A stretch of DNA of 64,000 nucleotides from Fratercula arctica (Eukaryota; Chordata; Aves; Charadriiformes; Alcidae). The DNA lies in contig CANTUZ010000005.1 of the NCBI GenBank assembly GCA_947846985.1, positions 13,769,861 through 13,833,860 on the forward strand. The letters are read 5' to 3'. The position numbers and the translations under genes are program-made. Shown here in pieces: positions 1 to 12,527 of the stretch (positions are counted from its first letter, which is position 1; the number at the start of each line of letters is the position of its first letter). Under the pieces are notes generated by a model that was not told where the DNA came from, made no database searches, and saw only the letters and a list, made by a program, of their open reading frames with translations.

Positions 1-627
1 TTATGTACTGTACACATGGTTAACGATTTATGGGGCCATGAGTTATTTAATCGAGTAATGCATATACTTTGTATAACAAGCAAGCAGATGAAAACTCTGA
101 ATGGAAGGAATTGTTCATCCTCTGAATGACACGCATTATACGTTGTGTTATCAGAAAATAATATGACTTTTTCCAGCCAAAAGTTGTTGTTTCCAGAGGC
201 CATTGTCTCATCTGAAAACATCAATTAAGCAAAAATGTGTAATAAATAGTGCCTTTCATTGGGGGTGCGTTAAACGAGTGCAAGGCAGAATAGAGTGATC
301 TCAGATCTCTGGCATTAGGCTCTTGTGTTGTCATTGTTGTAATTTTTGTTGCTTTGCAGGAAGGACACAGCCTGCAAGAAGGCACTTGGTTTTAATACCT
401 GCTGGAACTGAAATGTGCTCTTGCTGTAGGAGAGGTTTTAATCCTAATGAGTGGGAGGTGGTAGATAGCCGTAACGATGTGTTGCAGCATAGGATATAAA
501 GGGTAAGGATAACCAAAGAAAAGCATTGTACTGTTCACAAGAGAAATGGCTTTTTCACGGTGTTGGCACAGCACTTAGCACACTGGGGCTCTTATTCTGG
601 ATTGTGATTTGTTGGTTACATAAAAAT
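1..627. other. Unique non-coding DNA, conserved-element-like at its left end
   Basis: No credible coding frame, RNA gene or known repeat is visible. The first 310 bases are AT-rich, not repetitive and dense in TAAT/ATTA-type homeodomain words, with intact-looking motif clusters around 200-250. That texture is common in vertebrate conserved non-coding elements. This is a judgement from base texture only; no alignment was possible. Confidence 0.4.
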
Positions 628-775
628 TAAAGGAAAAGAAAAGGAAGAAAGAGAGTGATGAGCGTGATGAGGTAGGAAAGTAAAGGAACTGATTAGAGGG
701 GAACAGAGGTAAGGTGCAGATGGGGGAAGCAAAGCATATCTCAGGAAAGAAGATGTGATGTGAGGAAGAACTTTG
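628..775 (+). repeat. Purine-rich tract
   Basis: About 150 bases are dominated by A and G on the plus strand (runs such as GGAAAAGAAAAGGAAGAAAG), with only scattered pyrimidines. This is low-complexity DNA and carries no coding signal. Similar purine tracts are common in vertebrate intergenic DNA. Confidence 0.6.
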
Positions 776-3700
776 AACTTTTTATGGTTGGGGAAAAGAT
801 TTAATCTTCAAAACTATGTGGGACAGAAAGTGGGTAGTGGAAAGGGAAGATCAGCTCTGACACTGCTACAAAAGGCCCTGGTTTTTGACATGAGAGTGGT
901 GGACATGAAGGAGCAGGGTCTTGTCCCACTTATTACATCTCAGTGTCCATCCCAGCAACTAGAGCCACAGATCAGATCAAACAGGATGACAAGGAGTCCT
1001 TTAAGAATAAAAGCAGAGGTGCTGTGTCAAAGAAGGTGTCCTCAAAGGAAATAAAGCAGTATCACAGGCTTGGACCCTTCCACGTACCCTAGGAGAGTAC
1101 TCCCATGGACCTTTGAGGGCTGATCACACTCAAGAGCCATGGATGTAACTGGGCACTCAGCCTTCTGTAAACTGAGACAGTCTGAATGACGTGTTCTAGA
1201 TGTGGGTAGTGTAGCCAGAGCATCACTGAGCACTTGTGCTCATCTAGAAGGCTAGAATGCTCCACTGAAGTGACTGACTGTCACATACAGCAGTGATGAT
1301 ATGCCTCTTCAGGTATGCGTTCTTTCCCTCTACTCAAAGCCTGAGGACAGTGCAGAGTTTTCTCCAGTGTTGCTGCTCTGGGGAGCAGTGTGCCCTGCTG
1401 GGTAAGCGGAAGATGTGATCGAGCAATGCAGACAAGTGTGGAGCCTTCTCCATGCTGCAATGTCTCCCTGCAGCTCAGTGGAGCTGCCCTGCCCTGCCGT
1501 GCTCCCCGCACCTTTCTGTGAGCAGCTCTGGCTCACGATGATCCTTTCAGGTCAGGTTTTTCTCTGAAAGCTAGAACTCTCTCTGGGAAGAGAGGGAAGT
1601 GCCCCAGCCTGTCAGAATGGCATTGTTGCACGTATACTTCTGCAACAGCTAGGCTCTCTTTATAGTCTACATAGCATTTGGATGGGTTTTTTTTTTAACT
1701 CCTGAGAAAGCATTCAGCTTTAATTTTTCCCTGTATATGAAGATGCACAAGTCTTCCTTCATTCATATTTCCAGCATCTGACTTCAACAAAAATCCCTAA
1801 GGTTTTCTAGTTTCAAATTGGACTTTTGTGGATAACGGTGACTCAAATATTCCAAAGCAATTTTAATGTTCTCCAAATCTGTCAAAATACTGCAGCTAGG
1901 TCCATGCAACTAGCTTCAGAAAGCCACGTGAAAATGCAAATGTTTGCTTTCTCAACCAGAACTGAAAAATACCAAGCATTTCTAAAGGAGAAACAGAACA
2001 GTATGTTCTGCTTGCCTTATGTATTTTATAAAAAATGCATATATAAAAAAAAATGAATATAAATTCTTTTAGGAGCAATTGTTTCATAAAAGAAACATGA
2101 GTTTGCTTTGGCAAAGATGCCTATGATTTATGGTTCATTCTGTAAACTTCGCCAAACAATTTCCTTCTCCTGTATGATTGGAGAGCAGAGCTGTCGGGGG
2201 CAGGGAGTTACAGGATGGCATCTGTTCTTAGAGCAACAGGATTATGTTTATTCATGATTAGTTTATGCAGAAAATGCATCAAAGAGTTTATTTGAATTTT
2301 TGATAAATTTGCCTTGTAGAAAAGAAATATTTTTCTTAATTGGACCTTGTAGAAAAAAATCCCAGTAATGGCAAATGCAAATGAGAAATAATCTGAATTT
2401 AAACAGCTTTTTTTTCAGAACCACTGGTGCTCAAAGTAGGGTAAGGCCACTCTCTTTGCACTTTTTAATAAAATTGTGGGGTTTTCTGCTTCACTTTAAT
2501 TCCATCTGCATATTCCGTGGTAGCACAGTAGTGGTTTAACATGTAGTTTCTTCATGTATCTTTACTGAAAGGAGATAAGTTTAGCAGTATACTGCTCAAT
2601 AGCCTTCTTTCCCTTCTTGCTTTTTAATGTTGAATGAGGTTTTAGAAAGTGCCACCAACCATGCCAATTTTCCAAATTTTTGACTCTATGTAAATTTGTG
2701 CAGAGAGGTAGGGAGAGCAAATGAAAGATTGACACTGGTATCTCCTGAAATGTTCTGTGTTTTTTTTAAGCAGCTTGATTTTCCTTATAGCATTGCCAAA
2801 AACCTAACAGATGATGTTTTCAGCATCAGAGACAGGAGATTGAAACGTTGCTAATGTCTGTAGCACTTAAGTCATAGAATTCTGTAAAGAAATGTGCCAT
2901 GATTGATCTGATTAATCTTTTACATGGGTGAAAGAAACTTCTTCACCATACTAAATTTTTATATTTATGTAACGGCTTTTTAGACACTGAGCTTAGGTGT
3001 CCTTGTAATATTCTGACATGGGTGACTTGTACTCGGCAATCTCAGTTGAATTGAGTACTCTTCCTTTCTGCTGCAAAGTTTTCTACATCAGCCTGACTGT
3101 AATAGAAATGTTGTTTTTTACAGTTCCCTACCATGAGCAAAGTCCTGTGGGCTCCTTTGGGAAATGTAAAGCAATGTGGCAGACAGGCATGCTGTTACTG
3201 TGCAGAAGCTGTCCACTTGCTGCAAGGAGGTTCTCAGCCTTTACTCAAATTGAGGGTTTGTTGCCAAAAAGCTTCAGGTTGTATCTCATCATTCTCAAGA
3301 TTCACTGTAACTGTGGATGAACATGGACACTGTAGGAAGCTGGGGAGCTGGGCAACCTCTCATTTAACTGGCAGTTACCCCTCCCATTGTGATCTGCAGC
3401 AGACTTGCCGATCAGCCTTCATTCAGTCTAACAAAGCTAGAAGACCTGGTGCTTGTTCTGAAGGATTCCAGTCCTTCCTCAGCTTCTCACTGCTGTACTA
3501 AGGCAGGAGAGCAGGTACATTCTCCTGTTGGTGCCACCAGCCGCAACACAATCGTTACAGAAATTCTAGTCTGTTTTTGCTACTCAGATGAGCAATTACC
3601 TTGTGGGTATCTCATGCAGAAGTGGGTCTTTCCAGCCCTATCTTTCAGCTTCAATACTTGATAAGTGGAGCTAAAGATGTTTTCCTTTTCATATAAATTC

Positions 3701-6700
3701 TTGTAAGTTCTCAGTCTCTCTGGGCAGATATCAGAGGACAATATTAAAGTGTATATGTAGATACACATGCACACAATTCATTATTTCTTTAACAAGACCG
3801 TTAAGCTTCAGCAAGGATGTCAAAAACCCAACATAATGCACTGCAACCAAGGAGCAGAACTGGTGAGACATTACAATAATATAGTTTTATTTTGTGAGGA
3901 AACAGACTTAAAATAAAAAAGTATCTGTCATTCTCTAGTCAAAGAGCAATAAATGAATTGGTTACCAAAATTTAGAAAATTCAAAATATTTGATCAGGTC
4001 TGTTTGGTTTTCTCTCATTGGGAACATGCTAAGTGAACACGCAGAACAACATACATGAATAATAGGCTTCCATATGGTTTGAGTTATGACTTTATATGTT
4101 TCCAATGCCTAGAATGCCGCGCAGAACTTAAAGAACATATTACAATTAATTATATCGTGTAGGAATAAATAATTTCCTAAACATACACCCTGTCATGGTG
4201 GTCACTGATAAGGAATTTAATTCGAAACTCAGCTCTTGGCTTCTGAAAAATCAGCTTTAACTAAATTGTCGCAGTCATTACATGTTGTAAAGCCTCTATG
4301 TTTCACACTTCATTTTCTATCCAAATGGATGACAGCCTACTTCAAAGGTAAAGAAGTAAACCTGTGGTCAGAGTGTTCACCTGAACAGCATGCTCTCCCT
4401 AGATCCCACGTCTGGCAGTTGCACACATTTTGAATTCCTGCAGGTTTACAATTTAATTGGTCAAAAATCAAAGGATGTCCAGTTGAACTGTACCCCCTTG
4501 TAACAGGGTCAGAGATTGGGGGATAATGTTTGATGCTCCACCTTTCCTGACATTTCACTGTTGCAAAGAAATGGGAAAGATGTTTCAGTGAGCTTCCCAG
4601 GCCAGAAATATTAACCCCAAGTGTTCAAAACTTGCAAACATGAAGTTTATATGGAAAAGAGACAATTTCAGAGCCCTACCTGTGTGCCTACTAGAGGCTA
4701 CAGTACAAGAAGTGAAAATGAGGTGCTAATTTTTACCTTGTCATAATCTGTAATATCAACCCAAGTACTCAGATTCTCATTCAGCCCCTGTGAATGGTCT
4801 CAGAGTCTCTGGTAGGACTTTTTATGGAATATAACATGGTAAACATAAAAATATTTGAACTCCAGTGGCAGGATCTACATGACCCTCAACATTGTCTTTC
4901 CCGTGACCAGTCCAGGAGGTTTGGTTATGTTCCTTGTTATACATGCCTTCATGGGCACTGGTCCCTGGATATTTCCTGTGATTTCTTTTTTTTGGATACG
5001 TTGAGATTTTTGAGGGAAATGGCCTGAGATGGAAGGTAGGAACCATTTGAAAGAAGACTGAAAATAGAGTTGGTATGAATCTGAATGGAAAATTAAGGTT
5101 CATTGCTGCAATGAGGTTTACTACCTAATTACTTTGGACAGGTTGCTTTAAGTCACATCTTCTAAAACAGAAGCATCTTTCAGGTATATCCTGTTCATGG
5201 ATCCATGGACAAAGTGCAGTTGCTGTGGCTGAGGATGGGGGCTCCAAACTCTCTCCTCCTTGCTCTCCTCTTTTCCCGTGCTTACTCCCTTGGGCAGTGG
5301 GGAGGCCACAGCCTGGTCTGAAGTGAGCAGAAGGCAATCATCGAGTCAATGCTGAGGTTCAGAGGAACACTGGGCTCTGCCCCCACCTTCTTGCTATCTT
5401 TACTGGTCCTGTCTACTGAAAGGCAATGCAGCAGGAGATATTTGCCAGTGGTAACGTCATAATCGAGGCTGTGCTGTCTGGGGCCACGGTGTCAGAGTTA
5501 CGGTGTGTGTGATTTGTAAACAGTGAATTGGCAGGAGAAATGAGAACTGTGCAACTTTGCAGTGGTTGGCTGCGTACTGCTGTTACACCAAATGTCCCAT
5601 TTTGAAGGATGGTGTTGGGCTGTCTTCATTTCAGCTCATGCTGTATTTGCGTCAACGCACATAGTGTGCAGCTCATAGAAAGGGAGATGCTGTATTGCTG
5701 TGGGAAATGTGTATAATGGCTATATAAATTGAAATTGTATGGGGACCCAAAAACTCTATTCATTTTTACATTTATTATTTTTTTTTTCCCTGAACCAAAC
5801 TTAAATTGTTTCGGGCTGTGTCACAACTGATACCAGCGTTCTTTGGGGACCTCAATGTCATATGCAAGTAATAAGGACATTGTCACTGTTTATCTGATCA
5901 GTGATTGATAGTTCAATACCTTTCAACTTGGCTGGGCAGGTAAGGTGCAGGAAATTTTAAACTGTGTTGTCATCACAGAAGTGATTTGGGCTGGCTATTG
6001 ATACCACTCTTCATATATAAATGCCTGCTTTTAAAATCACTTGTGTTCACATAGGAACTGTTTGCTTCATCTAGATAATCAGAAATGGATGGTAGAAAAC
6101 ATAAATTTTTAAGACTGTTAATCATTGTTCATACTAAAAGCAGTAACATGCTTTTTTTTGGAGTATGTGCCACAGGAATTGGCCACCCAAGAGAGACTGA
6201 ATGAGTGGACCCAGCCTCTGGTGCTTTGCGTTCTTTGAAGCAGACTGCAAATGCAGGAGTTGAGACACGTGCTGTTTGCAGCTGTACATGCTGGTGCCTG
6301 AGATGTAGAAAGGAAGGAGAGTGTGCCTGTAGAGAAGCGGAGGGCAGTTGTATGTATGGCACGGAGGAAACAGAGGGACAGAGCTATTTTGGAGCTCTTG
6401 AACTGCTGAGCAGGATGCAATTGGTTCTTGTATCTGTGATACTCAGGGAGCCGGATCTGTCATAAATTTTATTTAAAAAAGCAAGTTTGCGCTGAACAAT
6501 GTCTGTTAGCATGAGCTTCTCTTCCTAACAGCAACTGACTAGTAAGGTCTTAAATACCGTTTGATTGAATCAAGGGGAACAGCACATAATTAAAGACAAG
6601 TAGGTCTAGAAAGTCCAACTTGGAAGTTATGGGGCTGAGACAAGGCACATTGTAAGAGGTTCTTAGGAAAAGAAGCTTAGCATGCGAGCTTTCCAAGATA

Positions 6701-7007
6701 TCATTCAAATAAAAAACAGCATTCTTTTAAATATCACTCATTTATAGGAAAAACATGTTGATTTGGAGAATTCTTATTTTCTACTCAGATTTATAGTCCC
6801 TTCTTCTTTACTCCTGGTTCAGACTATCCATGCAAAATCAGATGTGTTACACAGTAACAGATAGTGGAGATTCCTTTATTTATTTTTCATGTTTGTACCC
6901 AACACTTGGTCCTTTTCAAGTTATAGCTGTGCTACTTGGTATAGCTTTCAAAAATCTAACCAACCATGGGGTGGAAAGTGCATTATGTGAACTTACCCTC
7001 TCATGCA
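776..7007. other. Unique non-coding DNA
   Basis: No gene is recognised in these 6.2 kb. Open frames are all about 120 codons or shorter and match no family I know. Small items are an 11-12 base direct repeat (CCTTGTAGAAAA at 2312-2323 and 2345-2356, 33 bp apart), a perfect POU octamer ATGCAAAT at 2375-2382, a T10 run at 5778-5787, and an AT-rich segment at 5820-6010 containing the palindrome CTGATCAG. Parts of 2220-2410 and 5820-6010 have the texture of conserved non-coding DNA, but this is unproven. Confidence 0.5.
2220..2410. promoter_or_regulatory. Possible regulatory element with octamer motif
   Basis: This AT-rich, non-repetitive stretch contains the exact octamer ATGCAAAT (2375-2382), the site bound by POU-domain factors, together with several ATTA/TTAAT words and the 12-base direct repeat at 2312 and 2345. 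Octamers arise by chance in AT-rich DNA, so the call is weak and rests on clustering alone. Confidence 0.2.
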
Positions 7008-7019
7008 CCCCCCCCCCCC
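7008..7019 (+). repeat. Homopolymer C12
   Basis: An uninterrupted run of twelve C. Long C/G homopolymers are rarer than A/T ones in vertebrate genomes and are prone to length change and sequencing error. Confidence 0.9.
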
Positions 7020-8396
7020 TTCTACTAGCTACCCGTTTCACAAACAGGTATTTAAACCTGGCTTGACACGATATCATTATTCTGTAGCAGGTGTCGATTG
7101 GGACTTTTTTATATTTCAGGATCCCTTGACCTTTCTTCTGGGCACACGTACAGTGTGTTAATGATGAACAATGTCCACACATCAGCACTAATTCAAACTT
7201 GAGCTCTTCCAGAGTTTGAAATATGCATGGATAAAGTCTGTGCAGATGGTCCTGAATTTTAATATATAAAAGTCACAGTAAAACAAAGTTAACTTTTAAA
7301 ATTCTGCAATAAATCACAAAAAGCTGAATATGATCCTCTGGATATCTTAATTAGATGAATTTCTTTCACTTAATCAGACATTCAAAGTCAAAGGGACAAA
7401 AGACACTGCCTTTCTTAGACACTAAGGCCTGAATAATGTCTCAGTGGTCAGAAGAGTTGATCAAATTTCTTGCTGTCACTCATGTTTATATTTGATTGTA
7501 TTCTTTTTCTGAATAATAACATGAACATCACTGTTTCCATTTTTTTTATCAGTCGCAATCAAGAATATTCCCATCAGCTTTATTTCTGGGCTTCTTGCTG
7601 CCACACAAGGATTTGGCACCATGTATATCTACACACAAATATTTAAGGAATGGTTAGTTTGCAAGCTGAACTTCAAGGATGGGAAATAGCAGAACCAGGA
7701 TTATCCACATAACCCACTTTCTTAGGTATCTCTGTTAGGCATCACCAGTAGCAGCAGGAAGAAGGGCAGAGGTGAGGACATGGGTGTCCTCTGGGCTCGG
7801 GGAGGTGCACTGCACCCGCTGTGCATCACTCAGAGCTCAGGACCGCGGGTGCCCAAGATCGCGCAGAGCACATGGAGGCCTTCAGACTTGAGCAACCGGA
7901 CTCTCCAGGACTCCTATTTAGCACGTGCAGATGGCACTTTTAAGAAACTTCACATATGGCTAAATTAAGAGGATTTTTTAATGAGGAGATTAATAAATGT
8001 CTGTCTGCTTCAGGATTATCTCTATGCTGAATTCCCATGTTTCTTCTCCAAATCTTCACAATATTCCATTTTGTTTTAAAAAAGTGGTTTGTGCTGGCAC
8101 TCTCTCCAGATTTTTCTAGCCTTATTGAAAACAGCTGTGACATTTTTGCTGAAGTGGAATGTCTTTGGTTTTGTGTGGTTTTTTTGAGGTTTTATTTAAA
8201 TTAAGCCAGAGGTAGAGCAGGAGCACGGAAACATCAGTTGCAGCTATAAACAAAGTTTTTAGAGAGCAGGGGAGGGAGAGCGAGCCAGAGAGCCAGGATT
8301 TACAATGGGGAAGTGTTAGGCAGGATTGACTCTAGGTGTCACTGTGAGCTGTGCCTGCAATTCTGCAGCTCCATTTCCACTTTTATTCAGTGACCC

Positions 8397-8479
8397 CTCA
8401 CTTTCCAGCCTTCTTCCTTCTCTCTGTTTCACCTCACCTCTTTATCTCTCTCTGACCCTCTCTCTAACACACACACACC
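8397..8479 (+). repeat. CT-rich tract ending in an (AC)6 microsatellite
   Basis: A pyrimidine-rich stretch (CTCTCTCTGACC-type words) runs into six AC units at 8467-8478. It is a candidate polymorphic microsatellite and has no coding signal. Confidence 0.75.
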
Positions 8480-9783
8480 TGCATGCAGAGAAGTGTATGA
8501 CAAATAATAGCTGGAAGCAAGGAAATTGCTGTGACTATTAGAGAACATGGCATTGATATAAGTTAATAGATACTTAATAAAAATGCTGGTCAACTGAATA
8601 GTTATCATGTGTGATATCTCGCTTATATGAAGCCATGGAAAGAAAATGATTAAAAAAAAACTGGCTAAGCTTTCTTTTGTCCATTTGTATATGGCTACAG
8701 GTAAGAGCAGAGGGCAAACACCAGCAGACAAGTTGCTCTTCTAGTCTGGCCAATCTGGATTGTCAGAAGCAGGGCTAGATCATTTTAGGGACTGCAAGCA
8801 CAAGGAGTTCTAGCAGACTTTGAAACTGTACCCACCTGGATAGATACCCGCAAAAGCAGTCTCTGTCTCTTAATGTTTTGTCTTCACTAATATTAAGTTA
8901 ACTTCTCAATTTATAATTTAGAATACTTTCCTATAAGATCCACTTAGAGAATACTAACTAATGACATACAGCAACATCATTAAACACTTTAGTGCCTCAG
9001 GGTAACAAACTACAATGCATCCTGCGAAGTAGCACTTAAAGGCTGTATGAACATACTCTCTCACCTTGCAATCTTTTACAGCATAGCCGTGGGAATGTGC
9101 AGGGAGATAACACGCAGTGGAATAGAACAAAGTCTGCTGGAGTCACACTTCCCTTAACGTGATGAATTATCAAGATGCCGTATGTTTCCTGGTTAGGTCC
9201 CAAACAGCTGAACTTTTGTAAATGAGCAAATTTAAATGCCTTCTTATTACACATAGGTAGAACGCTGTTTTCATGGGGTTACTAAGAGTTTGATGTTACT
9301 TTTAAGTGACTTTATGCAGTGATCAGTACTTCAGCCTTAATTAATAAAAACAGTAAGGGCCTTAGATTTAAATCATAAACAGAAAAATGGGTCATTTAAT
9401 ATTTCAGTTCACCCCCCTGCCAACCCTAAATTATTCCTTGCTGTATATATTCTAACTTTTTTCCTGTAGTACTTTAAATTTCCTAAGCAGCAGATTCCAT
9501 GACTTCATGCTTTTTTTCTTTTGAGTTTGCTTTTTTTTACTGGAATTTAGTAGGATTCTTCTGAAGGACAAGGGCAATTTTTAAAGCCGCTTTGTAGAAC
9601 TCCATCTCCTTTTGATTTGGGCTCCTCTGACAGTGCTGAATCTCGAATTTTTGTAGCATCCTATGGGAAAGGGAAGGCAATCTGCAAAGTACAAATTCTC
9701 CTGGCAAATCTTGCTTGTTGCTAGATGCTGCTTCTAAACCATTTCTCCTTCGTTTTCATCCTTGCCTGATGGCTGCATCACAT

Positions 9784-9802
9784 ACCGTACGTTCAATACG
9801 GT
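9784..9802. repeat. Short CpG-containing inverted repeat
   Basis: The arms ACCGTA (9784-9789) and TACGGT (9797-9802) are perfect inverted copies around a 7-nt loop that holds another CpG. Three CpG dinucleotides in 19 bases is unusual in this CpG-poor background. The arms are short enough for chance. Confidence 0.5.
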
Positions 9803-9928
9803 GATGACTCCGAGATGCACCCTGTCACTAATCTAGTCACTCATGGCTGCTGTGATTATCCACTGCCTCTGTCAAATTACTCTTGGACAATGTCATCAGT
9901 GTAGTCTCACCTCTGAATGGAACAGCCC

Positions 9929-9965
9929 TTTTTTCTTTTCTTTTTTTTTTTTTTTTTTAAAAATC
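9929..9965 (+). repeat. Poly-T tract followed by A-run
   Basis: Thirty mostly-T bases (two C interruptions, then T18) are followed directly by five A. Simple low-complexity DNA. No retrocopy body is visible on either side, so I do not read it as a retroposon tail. Confidence 0.85.
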
Positions 9966-10189
9966 AGGATTAAGCAGTCAGATCTGATGACACTTCACAC
10001 AAGTATAGTTGTTTGAAAACATAGTGTCCTTTCAATCAGAGTAAGTGACAGTGTGCACAGTGTGCACTCCACTGATGCCACGGCTGCCTTTGATGCCTGC
10101 TCTGACATGCTTTAAGATACATAGTTCAGAGAAAAATTCTTTACAGTAGCAAACTACTTTTGCCAAATGGTTAGCTCTGTATAGTTCTT

Positions 10190-10216
10190 CCCCCCAACCC
10201 CCCACCCCCAACCCCC
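10190..10216 (-). other. Strong G-quadruplex motif on the minus strand
   Basis: On the plus strand there are four C runs of 6, 6, 5 and 5 bases (10190-10195, 10198-10203, 10205-10209, 10212-10216) separated by AA, A and AA. Read on the minus strand this is four G runs of at least five with loops of 2, 1 and 2 bases. It far exceeds the usual criterion of four runs of three G with loops up to seven, so a stable five-layer quadruplex is expected, with an i-motif possible on the C strand. Whether it acts on transcription or replication cannot be told from sequence. Confidence 0.85.
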
Positions 10217-11394
10217 ATTTTAAAGGAAAATGTAACAGGGATTAAATTGGGGGAGAGTTGAGTAGCCATTTCCTAGGACGAATATTTTTTTATTGGGGAC
10301 AGACTTAAATTCCTGTATATTTAGAGCAAAGGAGTGGGTGTGAGGAAATATGTCTAAGCTCCCTGCTCCCATCTCAATGCCCAGTTTCTCTCTCATGGAT
10401 ATTATAGAGGCTTGAGTGGGAGTTTGAGATTTTTCAGTATGTGGGAGAGAGCTACTGCCAAAAGAAACCTGTGGAGCTAAGAAAACCACATGATTGCATC
10501 TCTCTAATTTCTTCTCTCCCACTGTCCTTCGGGCAATGAGATGGCGAGATGAACCTTATGGACTGTATGGCAGGGAAGAAATGGCAGCACTCAGCTGTGG
10601 TGGGGCCTTGTAGGGGATTTCTTTTGACCATGGAGCTCCCCGACAGCTGAGGTGCCGCAGGGGCTGGGCACCACGGGCTTCAGCTGGGGAGCTCCAGCAT
10701 CAGGAGACAGGTGGGGAGCAGGGGTAGGGCACCAGGAGGCAGTGGGGATCACTAAGGTTATGGTGCAGACTGGTCAGGGGGTCAGGAGAGACATGAGAGA
10801 GGGACCAGTGGTGTGTGTCTCATCCTGTGTGAGGAAGGACTTCCCTGGGGAGCCACAGCACACAAGGCATGGTATGGGGATCTAGAGGAGAAACATTAGT
10901 TTAAGCCAACTCATTGTCATCCCAGATTCATACATGGTCCCAAGTCACAGCAATTTCTCATGTGCTGCCTGTGTCCTGTAGTAAGAAGGCCTGAGGTCAT
11001 TCCTGCTCCACCACTGGTCTGTGTGGTCATTGCATCAGAGATTGCAGGGATACCAGAGCAGAGCTTGTGCTGAACTGGGGCAGGTGCCAAAGGCCAGGCA
11101 ATGTTCACTCTGCCTGGATTGAATGCTCACTGCCAGGCTGGGGGATGGAGGAAAGATACCTTCCAAGAGTTGCAAGTTCCAGAGTTCCAGGAAAGAGCTA
11201 CCGTGTGTTGTGGGAGGGATGGAAAGGTGTAGAAGATACTTCTGTGCAGGTCTGGTGGTGTTGTATGGCTTTTGTAGCACATATTTGCTCTTGCAGCAGA
11301 GTTTAGGGATGAGGAATGTTTCCAGCAGGGGAAATGGAAAGGAAGAATCTTACTGGAAAATGTTCTGAATCATAGCAGAAATTTTCAGTAAGTG

Positions 11395-11427
11395 TTTTTT
11401 TCCTGTTTTTTTTTTTTTTCTTTTTTT
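11395..11427 (+). repeat. Poly-T tract
   Basis: T-rich run with T14 at 11406-11419 and T7 at 11421-11427. Low-complexity DNA. Confidence 0.85.
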
Positions 11428-11665
11428 CTGTAGCATTTTCTGGTGCTGAGTGCAAGTAATGCAGCATTTAAATTCTCTTCATCTCAGATGATTCACTGAA
11501 GGTCAGGTCTCTTGAAGTAATATTTTCTTTCTTATCTGCACCTAATCAATCATGTTGTATATAAGAAGTCCAAGCAGTTGTATCGGTGCTTTAGTACATG
11601 TAACAATATTATACCAATCAAAATAAACTAATCACATATTAGAAATTATTTTAAAGTGATACTGC

Positions 11666-11703
11666 AAAAAAAAAAAAAAAAAACCAAAAAAAAATACACA
11701 CAA
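11666..11703 (+). repeat. Poly-A tract with short ACAC tail
   Basis: A18, then CC, A9 and a short ACACA stretch. No recognisable retroposon body lies upstream, so it is called simple sequence. Confidence 0.85.
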
Positions 11704-11829
11704 GCTACCAAATCACACAGATGAAATAACGCTCATCGGTCATTACAATGGAGATAGTTGCAGGGTTTTTTTTTCTTCTAGGATATTTAACTGGCTGGCT
11801 TCTAATATTTCTTTTAATGTTTGCTTTTG

Positions 11830-12240
11830 CCTGGCAGGAATGTGATAAAATTATGCAAAGCTATGATTCACATAGAACAAACACAGATTGCAAACTATAT
11901 AATGTTATCCCGGCCTGCTGTTTATAAAGCAATGAATATGCCTGCTAACTCTGTATGCTGATGATTTTTTGCAGCCAGGTTTATATCTGGATGAATGACC
12001 TTTACTTTTTCTAATTATTATTTTACACAAGCAAATAATTTACCTTCATAATCATAAGCAATCATCAAGAAAGACCCTTGGCAGGTGCTCGCATATTGTA
12101 CTGTTCATATCATTCAGTAAATAACCTTTTTCTGATTCGAGTATGGTTTCTCAGCCTTAGATGTTGCTCTGCACAAAATAATGTGAATTAAAACTTAAAT
12201 CAAGGCAAATTATCTCGATTGTTTATATATGGGTTTGCAT
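11830..12240. promoter_or_regulatory. Candidate conserved non-coding element
   Basis: Some 400 bases of AT-rich, non-repetitive DNA immediately left of the CR1 pair are packed with homeodomain-like cores (ATTA, TAAT) and words such as TTATGCAAAG, with no simple repeats and no coding frame. In vertebrates this combination is typical of distal enhancers of developmental genes. I infer the role from texture only, and have no cross-species alignment. Confidence 0.3.
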
Positions 12241-12527
12241 AAAATCACAGGCTGTCCTAGTTGCTGATACAGGCCTGTTGGCCTAATGGTTCTGACACAG
12301 CCTCTACTGAGGAGTGACTGAAGAAAGGAGACTCTTCTCACCAGAGCAAGCAGTTGTCAGCCTTACACAGGGTCTTAGGAATTGGAGAAAATCTGATAGC
12401 TTCTCAGTCAATGCGCCCAGAAGGGCACTGTAACCAAGTGGCCAGTTTCACAGAATCACAGAAATGTAGGGTTGGAAGGGACCTCTGGAGATCATGTAGT
12501 CCAACCCCCCTGCCAGAGCAGGGTCTC

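Larger units (their letters stand above)
7020..9928. other. Unique non-coding DNA
   Basis: No gene, RNA gene or interspersed repeat is recognised. The stretch contains the CT/AC low-complexity tract at 8397-8479. Its right part (about 9750-9910) is non-repetitive with several CpG and looks more constrained than its surroundings. Confidence 0.5.
10217..11829. other. Unique DNA with a GC-richer patch, no gene seen
   Basis: The patch 10630-10850 is GC-richer than its surroundings (many GGGG and CAG words) but holds few CpG, so it is not a CpG island. The stretch 10900-11370 has overlapping short open frames on both strands, none resembling a known protein. Poly-T and poly-A tracts follow at 11395 and 11666. 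Confidence 0.5.

Noticed and set aside
10630..10850. Possible CpG island
   Set aside because: GC-rich but with few CpG dinucleotides.
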